Origin: Symbiodinium natans
Taxonomy: Eukaryota; Sar; Dinophyceae; Suessiales; Symbiodiniaceae
Direction of reading: 5' to 3'
Length of the DNA stretch: 64,000 bases
NCBI GenBank assembly: GCA_905221605.1
Contig: CAJNDS010002679.1
Span: 957,001-1,021,000, forward strand
Shown here: one piece after another, positions 10,905 to 20,773 of the stretch
How the letters are laid out: each line of letters starts with the position of its first letter
How positions within the stretch are numbered: the first letter of the stretch is position 1
Program-made: the position numbers and the translations under genes
The notes under the pieces: model-generated
Database searches by the model: none
Told to the model about the DNA's origin: nothing
The model's input: only the letters and a program-made list of their open reading frames with translations

Positions 10905-13900
10905 CCCTTGCGGCAGCCTGAAGCTCACCGGACCGTGCTGCGTGCCGCTTGGCGCTCGAGATCTCCTGCGCACAGCTGGGGCGCCGACTTGCCGGCTAAC
11001 CCTGGCGACTGCGTGGAGAACATGAACTGCAACATCGCGAGCCCCATCCGTCCTGCTCCAGCTGAAACTTCAAGTCTTCCAGCTCAGCCTTGAGCCCACC
11101 TTGTCTGAAGCACTGAGGGCACACTGGCAGTCTTCACAGTTCCCCGAATGCTTCTCATGGATTGGACCCACCTAACTGAATCTTAAGCCCCAGCAGCTGC
11201 TGCTTCCAAGCAAGTGTGACGACTCCTGCTGCTTGTCCTTCAAGTCCTCTTGCAAACCTCAGTTCCCACAGGCCCTCACATGTGGGCACAAGAATCCCAG
11301 GAGCCCTTCGCGCCTAAAGCTGCCAACTGCAGAAACACGTGCTGCAGAGTCCCAGGAGCTAGAGACCTTGATGCTCAGCTCCACGTTCTCCTTTCGGACG
11401 CGGCGGAGCTCCTCTTCCAGTTCCAGCTCGCGGTCGGCACTTGCGGTGATGGGCAGCTCTGGCTCAACATCCTTGGCATCTTTGGCCCGTGTTGCCTCGT
11501 TGAACTGCTGCTTTAACTTCTCCATCATCTCCCGCTGGTTTATCATGCTCTTGCGGCCGTCCTCGTCGGGGACAATGGAGGGCCGCATGCTCGGCTCCAG
11601 GCCAACGTGCGTCGTCTTGGACTCGATCCGTGCCAGAAGCTCGCTGCGCAGCTGGTCCAGGGAGTTCGCGCGCTCACTGCCGGCTTCTCGGCTGCTTCGC
11701 TCCAGCTGCTGCTGTAGGGCCTCCAGCTGATGACGGCTCTGCTCCAGCTCAGCTTCTGCGGCCATCGCCCGGGAGCGCAGTTGCTGCAGCTCAGTGCCCG
11801 CCTTATCCGAGCCCTTCAGCTTCGCGGACATCGCCTCCTCTCGCAGCTTCAGGGTATCCAGGTCTCCCTCCAGCCGAATCTTCTCGACTTTGAGATCGCG
11901 GAGCTCATTGCGCAAGGACGTCTCCGCCGCCGCCCGCTGCTCCAGCGCCTGGTTCTGGGCCGAGAGCCGCTGGAGCTGGATTTGAAAGTCATCGTTGGAG
12001 GATTTTAAGACTTGCAGCTCCACGGTCTGCGCTTCAAGCCTGCTGATTTTCTCTTCCGCGCTGGCCAACTGGGACTTTCGCTGTTCCAGCTGGGTTTCTG
12101 CAGTGAGCTTGGCCCTGCGAATGGATGAGCACTCCTCTCGCAGCTGGGCAACTTCCTCCGCAATAGTCGTGTACTCCTCAGCACTTTTGCAGGTCGTCAT
12201 CTCCACCTCCAGCCGGACTTTCTCACGGCGGACGTCCTGGAGCTCAGCTCGGAGGGCATCATAGTCGGCAGCGCTGACCTCCGCCGTCTCAGACGTCTTT
12301 GTGTCAAGCTGCCCTTGGAGACGCGCATTCTCCTTCTTCGCCTCAAAGAGTTCCTTCCGGAGCTGCTCAACCTGATCAGACTCCACCTCTCGGGCTCGCG
12401 TGTGCTCGGCGCTCTTGGCCTGCATCATCCGCTCCCTTTCCTCTTCCAGCCTCTGTGTGGTCTCGCGCTCCGCACGCTCTCTTTCCTGAGCAAGTGTCTT
12501 CTGCATGTCTTCCAAAGCCTTGGCCTTCTCTTGAGCTGCCTTTTTGGCCTCGTCGAAGGCTTGCTTCTTCTCCTCGTCCTCCCTCATTTTCTGAATCCGG
12601 TCGGCCGCAAGCTTCCCCTTAAGCCTGCCGATCTTTCGCCGACATGACCACCCTCGCCATCTGGTCCTCGGTGGCACAACCATGGCTATGCAGTGCTAAG
12701 TACGGCTTCACGTCAAGCTGCCACAGTGTGAATTACGGCTACTGTCACGCAGAACTGCTCCGAAGCACAAAAGCGAGACCTGTGAACCAAGATGCTGTAT
12801 TCGCACTGCATGCAGTCTTCGCTTCAAGAAGCCTGCACGCTGGGCCAGCATTCGCAGGCAGGACTGCAAAGTGACCTGCAGCGTTCTGATGGTTGCTGGG
12901 GAATGGACGAGGCCGGAGGCACACTACTGAACGGGAGAGCTTTGGCAGAGCTGCATCCCACCCGAACTAGAAACTGCACAGCTTATTCGTCCCCACCCAG
13001 CTCTCACCCAAAGCCGATGTGCCCGAAAGAGGTCGCCATTGCTTCACGGATCCCTCTGCGAGCACGGAGGTTGGACTGGACAGGATTCGACCGATGGTTG
13101 GCTTTACTATGCAAGTGCTCGAGGCACAACAATCGTTCTAACTACCAAGACCTCCGGAACCTTTGCATCTGAGCTGCAGTGGCTTTGCTCTTCTCAAGCT
13201 CGGCAACATAGAGGGAACGTTCTCGCAGCGTTCGGAGGGCTGCTTGCAGCTGGACAGTGGCGACTTTCATCGCTCCTTTGCTTTCGCAAGTTTAACTGGC
13301 GCTGCAGTAAACACCAAGTCCGCACGACCCCAAACTACCCCATGAAACCCCGAACCGTGCAGCAAAAGGACTGTAGCGGCGCTTTGCCCTGAAGCCGCGC
13401 CATCTCTTCTGTATTCGAAGCACAAACACCTGGCGTTGACGATTTAGGTTGTTGTCTGTGAACTCCGCCTCTCACACTCGGACAGCTGTGCAGCCGGTCT
13501 CCGTGACAGCATGACTGAGTACCATGGCAGGGCTTCACTGCCCGATGACCAACATTCCACATTTCCAAGACAAACGGGTGGGGTGCCCGATGGGTTTATT
13601 AATTGCTGCAGCTTCTCAATGCAGGTGGGCCTTCACAGCTTCGCCGATCGCTTTCTCCAGTCTTCCCTGTAGCTCTTCCTTCCTTAAAGAAGGTTTAGGG
13701 TTTAGGGTTTAGGGATTAAAAGGGTTTCAAAGTTAGGGTTTAGGGAGTAGGGTTTCTGGGTGAGAATTTCAGGTTTCGGGTGCTGAAGTGAGGCCTCCCT
13801 CGGCAGAGCGCTAGCAGCCAGAAGCCTGAACCAAGGGCCCCGCCACACCACTTGCCAAAGCAAACCCGGCATCTCATTCGCTCAAAACTTGCAGTGTAGC

Positions 13901-16900
13901 CACAGGAAGACCTTGCTTCTTCCCACTTGCCACGACTTCGCTTCCTGAGCGTTCACGTTTGGCCAAGCAGCTTTGAGCTACGGAAAAGCGGAAGTTTTAG
14001 CCCTGACACAACTGCTCCGAGGCTCGAGAGGTTGCTTCTGTGCTTCAAACTTGGCCTTAAGTCACAGTCATTCACAGCCAGGATCAGATGCCGCCGGCCT
14101 CCCCGCCTCCACGTCCATCAAGATCTTTCGGCTGAGCTCCTTGTAGTCTGGGTCAAGGCTTCCCCCCGTCGAGATGTGCGGACAAAGGATTCGGAACCTG
14201 CACAACATGGGCCGTAGCACGCAACCCTAAACCCTAAACCCTAAACCCTTGTTCAAAGACTCCTTTTCCGAGCCTGTTGAAGAATTCTTTGAACGGCCGT
14301 CTGACGGAGTACCCAGCCTGGCCACACACGCACTGGCTCTGCCGAACTCAAACCACAAAAGGTGTACTAAAATTGCTACTTTTATTAGCATTCGTATTAT
14401 TATTGTTGTTGTTATTATGATTAGTATTAGTATTAGTATTAGTATTCGTATTAGTATTAGTATTCGTATTCGTATGAGTATTCGTATTCGTATGAGTATT
14501 AGTATGAGTATTAGTATGAGTATTAGTATTAGTATTAGTATTAGTATTAGTATTAGTATTAGTATTAGTATTAGTATTCTCTTTAGTGTTTTTATTGTTG
14601 TTGTTATTGTTCGCATTATCATTAGTAGTCGCTTTCTTAATATTATTCCAATCATTGCTATTCTTAAGGTGTAGGTTACTGCTGGGCTGAAGCTCAGTTC
14701 CTTGAGGATGTTCCTTCTTCGTTTTTCGGAGGGGGGGGGGGAATGCCTTATTCGTGTTTGCCTTCTCTCGCTTCCTTTGCGTCTTGGCAGGGCTTCCTCC
14801 ATACTTCTAGATTCGGAGGCTGGTCTCCAAGTTCTGTTCGTCAGACTTCAAATCAAACTTGGGGGGCTAAGCTCAGGGCGGACTGGGCTTCAATAGAACC
14901 CCCGGAGGGGAGCTGACTAACCCTAAACCCTACTTAAACCCTAAACCCTAAACCCTAAACCTTAAACCTTCATGCAAGATGCCCTGCGGATGCGGATCGA
15001 CTCCAGCATGCCAGCGCACCGCAGCTGTCTCTGCACATCCAGAGAATCTATCTCGTGTGCCTGACGGGCTGGGTTTTTTGGCACCCGACTAGCCACAGCA
15101 CAGCGTGGTCTTTAGGTAGGTCTCGGAGAACCGGGAAAAAAAACCCAGGGCAAGGCTTTAGGCTCACCTCCGGGCTGGGTTTAGGGTTTAGGGTTTGGGG
15201 TTTAGGGCTTAGGGTGTAGGGTTTAGGGTTTTAAGGTGGGCTGCGCAGTGCAGCACAGGGGCAGGCCGGGTGGAAGGCCACTTTCGAAGCTCCACTACTC
15301 TCAGTTCGATCCCAGGCACTTGCAACCACAACCCAAGCACAAGGATAGGAAGGCCCACTTGGGACAAGAAGAGGCACGACACACCCATGCTTCGGTGAAG
15401 TTTAGAACAATGTGATTTAGGTGGCCTGCTTGTGTCCATTGGGCTTGATGCACCGGATGTAGCGTGGGTTGGTCCCTCGGAAGCGATTGAGAGCATCGGC
15501 GGATCGGGAAGGGTGGACGGGGTGGATCGGAAAGCGCAAAGACAGACCAAGAGGCGGTTCAGATCCTCGACAAGCTGATCCAGCTGCTGCCGGAACATCA
15601 TGCTGACAGTGATGTTTTGCCTGAATTACGTGCAGCGCGGGGATAGTAGCATGGCCCGTGACCTAGCTGATTGAGGGTCCGAAGTACAAGGGTTTAAGTA
15701 CCTTCGATGAACCACGGCCCTACTTCTCTTGAATCAAAGGTCACCACAAAATTACTGCTACTATGATAACTATTGTTATTGTTCTTATCATTATTTGTAA
15801 TCATATCAATAATATTTTAAATATTAAGATTTTCATTCTTGTTCGTTTCTAAGATTCCGGCTTCGCTCGCTGGTTCGAGTCCGGCCCGCGCTTGGTCGGC
15901 GAAGGCGCGGCTGTGCGCACCAGCTGGGCCTTGGCCCTAAACCCTAAACCCTAAAAAAGCCCTAAAACCCTAGACCCTAGAGACATTTCGGGGCAGGACA
16001 GTGGCCTTTGCTGGAAGCACCAGGCATGGCACTGTCGTCAACGGATCGCAAGCGAAGTCTACTTAACACCAGTCTGCCCACCCTGCTGCCTGCATGTCCG
16101 GCGTGAAGCGCGGGTCCGAGAACAGCCTTTCCAAACAGGTGTTTAGGGTTTAGGGTTCAGGGTTTAGGGTTTAGGGTTGCCAAACAGACAAACTGAACAT
16201 TTTCCTTAAGTGGCCGTCCTCCCATCTCAAAATGTACTCAATAGTTCTGCCGCCATGCTACGTTCGGCACATGGTCATCGAGGACGACTTCAGAAGTGTG
16301 ATGATGTCCTTGACATGGGGACTCACCAAGAGGCCCCAAACATGCCCAAGAACTGCATCCCATAGTCCCATAGCTTCAAGCAGAGAGTCTGCATGCAGCT
16401 TGTCAGTGTTCTTCCTTGTCGGGCACATCCGTGCATCGCAATGCAACGCAGCCAACCATGGCTTATTACGTGAGGCTTGGGGCTTGGGGCGAACAGAACT
16501 TCATTGCAAACAGAAACCAGCCCAGTATGGCCCAGTCTCTCCAAGAAGGACAGCACCTCAAGACACAAGCGGAGAGATGCATGAGTATGGGTTTAAACGC
16601 TGTGCACTTCAGTTCTTCGCAAGTGAGGCTAGCCACATCATACACCACTTCGCCCGCGTAGTGCTGCACGGCGAAATTTGTCGATGCAAAGCGCGAAGGT
16701 TTGTAAACCTTATAGTCACCACCATCCCCACATGCCCGGCCATAGGCGAGCCCATGTCTTGACGCAGGGCCAGCAGCACAAGCTGTGTGTTGCTGAGGAC
16801 TGAACCACCTTGGAGTTCTTGAAGGTGTTATAGATTTTACCTCAATGCCGCATAATCTCACAACACCAGCGCCCCAGTATGTCCAAGTCCAAGTCGGAAG

Positions 16901-19900
16901 AAAGGATGCTTCACTTAAGCCAGTGCCCGCTGAGCAGCTCAAGCAGGTTTGATCCGTGGAGCTCGGCATGAGGCATTCGGAATCCAGAATGCAGAAGACA
17001 CCCAGCCTCATGTTGACCAACCGCAGACCCCTGCAGTACTCCCCCCATAAGCTACTCCCGAGCCTACGAGGGATTTCAATGGACTGAGCAGGCTTAGTAT
17101 GGGCCCACTGACCCTTAATGTCAGGAATGCGTGATCCCATGCAGTGGGACAAAGTCAATGTTCAGTATACGATGGGAAGAGTATGTCTCCGTAGAATGGT
17201 ACAGGCCTCCGCCCCGTACCCACACGAAGATCGAAGGCTGAGCTCCCCGGCGGCCGCTTCTCCAGGTTGTCAATGATCTCCTGGTTGTCTTGCCTTGCAC
17301 GGGATCTGGGGCAAACACAGCAGGGTTCAGGAAGCACTTATGGGGTGCAGCTGTACATCATGACCTCGATGGTCTGGCCAGCCCCTGCGATCAAGTGTCC
17401 ACTGGATGTGGCTCCACGAGATTCCCTCTTCTGAGTAGAGCCTCTGCTCCATGGTGAACCTGCAGCGTGCTGCACATTGAACAACGAGAAAGGTGCGGCT
17501 CCCCCTTCGGCAACACTCTGATGTCTGCGGCCCTCTGCCAGACCCGCGGTGACCATGTTGCTCAGGGCAATTGAGTCCAAGAGGCATAATATGATTGCAT
17601 TAGTACATGATTATATTGTTCTACTTTTTAGAATACTATATCAGTACAATGTGTATATATATACATGTATAAGTATATTATATTTCAGATTGTTACACTA
17701 TTATGATATTGTTGTATTATACTATTATAGCATTCTAGTATTATAGTATTATAGCACTATAGTATTGTAGTATAATATTATTATAGTCATACGGCTATAT
17801 GAAAAGTATATGACTATATACTCTATGATTCTACGACTATATGACTTTACGATTATACCATTCTATTACGATATTATTTTGTTGTATTAGTATACTGTTA
17901 TAATACTAAACTATTAGTTCCCATATTTTGATACTATAATATCATACTACTACTATTACGATGAGATCATATTCAAATAGCATTGTAGTATGATACTCCC
18001 AAATTCTTACATTATATCATTACAGTACTATATATACATATATATATATATAGTATTACTATATTCGTATATTATTATATGGCGATATTTCGAATTAGTC
18101 TATTTCTATATGATTTGATTGTTAAAGCACCTATTGAGTCCAAGAGGCATGTGAGAGTTGAAGTGTTGCTGGAGCTTTTCGTTCGCAAAGTTGATGCACA
18201 ACTGCCTCAACAAGTGACACCAATTTCTGGCTTTTTGCCGAAGTGATCGAGCTTCAGCAGACTTGTTGACTAAGGGTTGACTTCCTGCGAACCATGGGCT
18301 CGAATGAATTCCATTCGAAGACTTCGAAGCCATAGATGTCCAAGATTCCAATCTTCTTGGTGGCGTCCTGCAGCAGGGCAAAGGGCCTATGTCTTCGGCG
18401 GCCGCCAATCTTCGGGAGCAAGCGAGTCCTTCTTTGGCCCACCTCCCTTCCCCGCAGTACTTTGATTGATTCGCCACACCAGCCAGTCGAAGAGACGCGA
18501 GTACCTAAGCATGCTCTCGGTACAATGGAATCGGATGCTTCAACATTGCTTCATCAAAATGAAACTGCAAAGGACTGCGCTTTGCCATGGTTGCCTTTTT
18601 CCGCACTAGCCCACTAGCCCAACATCGATCTGAGTTGCAAGTGCTTTGCCATGGCATGACGCGTATTCGAGGAGCCGGATGGATCCTTGCACAAGCACGC
18701 GCGTTACCGCATCGTGCATCAGTGGCATCAGAACTGTCTCCGCTGTCTGCGGCCTGGGGCATGTTGATCATGTTCTTGCTGAAGGGATCCTCCATAGTTT
18801 TGTACCTCTCACTACAGGTCCATGTTCTGCAGCATTCTCCATCGACAGTGGACAGCTGGGAGGCACTGGAACGTGTTGGTAAAGGCTTCTTTGGAGACTT
18901 GCAGCAACTCGCATAATTTGGCGGTGAGGGCGGCGTCGCAGATTCGACTGCCATCGTCCCCCTCCTGGTCAAAACCCTGGTGCTTCTAAGATAAGCGCCA
19001 CAGACCTAGCAAAAGGGATCTCTCCTCAAACTGCATGTCCCCAAGGTGCAACACCTGCCCAGGGTCTCTTCCGCACGCACAAGATGCTTCCAAAACATGA
19101 AGATGCCGAAAAACGGTTAAGGGTTTGCGAGGTCATCACTCCGTGCGGCGAAAGCACGGCAGCGACCAGCTGATAAACCGAATTCTTCTCTTCCGTGCTG
19201 AATCCGAGTCCATCCATGCACTCGACGGCTTCCTGCGTTCGGTCCAACCCTCTTATATCTCATGAGCCAGACAAGGCACAACAAGTCCTCAAACATGCCA
19301 GCATCATCAACTCCAGGTATGTCGGTGCATACCTCGTGACTGTGTGCTATCGTGAGTGTTTAAGCATGGCAAGATTGCGATCAGCGCGTGACAGCATGTC
19401 TTGATGCATCCGTGAAGCAGACGTGTAGGCGTGATCATAGGCAGACCGGAGACCCAGAGAGGATCCGATGCCAGGCAAAGAACTCGCCCCAGCACACAGC
19501 TGGTAGAATGCCTTAGCGGCAGACTGCGTAGAGAGTAAAAACCTGAAGCAAAACCATGAGGTCAACCAAGACTGCTGCATGATAGCCACGCTCATCCGGC
19601 TGCTGCTTTACCTGATGCTCATCACAGAACATGGGTTCCTTTGGAGATATTCCAGCCAACAGATTTTCAAATTCCTGTGGGTCCTCGGACCACCCAGGCA
19701 CAATGCGGCTCTTCTCCAAAAGGTAGTTCGATATTCGAGCGCTCTGCAGCTTCCCAGATGAGTCGAACCTAAGCACGCCCAGGGTCAATCGTGGCTCTGT
19801 TGGTTTAGGGCTTCTTGCATCCCCGATTATAATCCTTACTAAGGACTGCTAGCATAAGGCGTGAACATCCCAAGCTCTAGGGCTTCTCCTGGTTCTGAAA

Positions 19901-20735
19901 CAAGCTACTCGATATCGATGAACTTCCCGAAGCGAGAGGAGTTGTCGTTGCGGATTGTCTTCGCCTGCGACAGGCCAAGAGCTTCAGGGGCCAGCAGCAA
20001 CATATATGGGGGTTTACGATGTTAGGGGTACCTTACTAAGGTCCTTGTTATACCTAGGACGGCTTACGTTCTCATCATTCCTGGTGACCCACAAAGCCCC
20101 CCAAACAACACAAACACCCCAACAAAGCAAACCCCGCCACAACCTCGCCTTGCTTTTGCTGAAAGGGTATTTAGGGCTCCAGTAGGGCTTGGGTGTTTGC
20201 GCTGAAGATTTTGGGATTGATATGCCGCCCTTGTCATTGTCTTTGCGTAGACCTTCAGACCCAAGCAACCCCGAACCACTTAACCCCCAAAGCAACACTA
20301 AAGCCCCTAAAGCCCTACACAACCCCTACACCCTCACCCTAAACCCTAAACCCTAAACCCCTAAGCCCCCTAAGCCCCCTATGTAAAGCCCTTTTCCATC
20401 AACTCTCCCTGAAACCCTGCGAGCATGCTTCTCTCAGCGGCAGACGTTTCCAAAGGCTTCGAGGATGGGATTGGACCGGAGGACTTGTTCCTCGATACTC
20501 ATCTTCTCGTGCACAGCAGAGCCTTAAAAAGGCTTTTCGCATTCGGGGCGTAGGCTTTGGGATGCTTTGAGACTTACGGCTTGCGGGGCTTGAGGGGTGT
20601 TAGGGTTCAGGCGTTTGGGGATAATTACAAGCATTGAGGGCTTTACGCGCAGACAAAGAGGAGCAAAGAGTACGGAGCCGCACGGTCTTGTTGGTTGTGT
20701 GGGTGGGTCGGGCTCAGCAATCCCCGCACGCACAC

Positions 20736-20773
<38 letters not shown>

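Noticed and set aside
14227-14802. Ile/Leu- and Ile/Ser-rich frames on both strands
   Set aside because: Translation of the ATTAGT hexamer array inside a myosin intron. The real exons here are 14317-14274 and 14197-14107 in another frame.
15270-15320. Myosin-like segment IELRVVELRKW taken at first as the GVLExIRIR region
   Set aside because: A much better match in correct order (GMLESIRIRR, continuing AGYSVRRPF in the next exon) lies at 15060-14985.
15860-15900. tRNA T-arm-like sequence GCTGGTTCGAGTCCGGC
   Set aside because: No matching acceptor stem, D-arm or anticodon arm upstream; likely chance.
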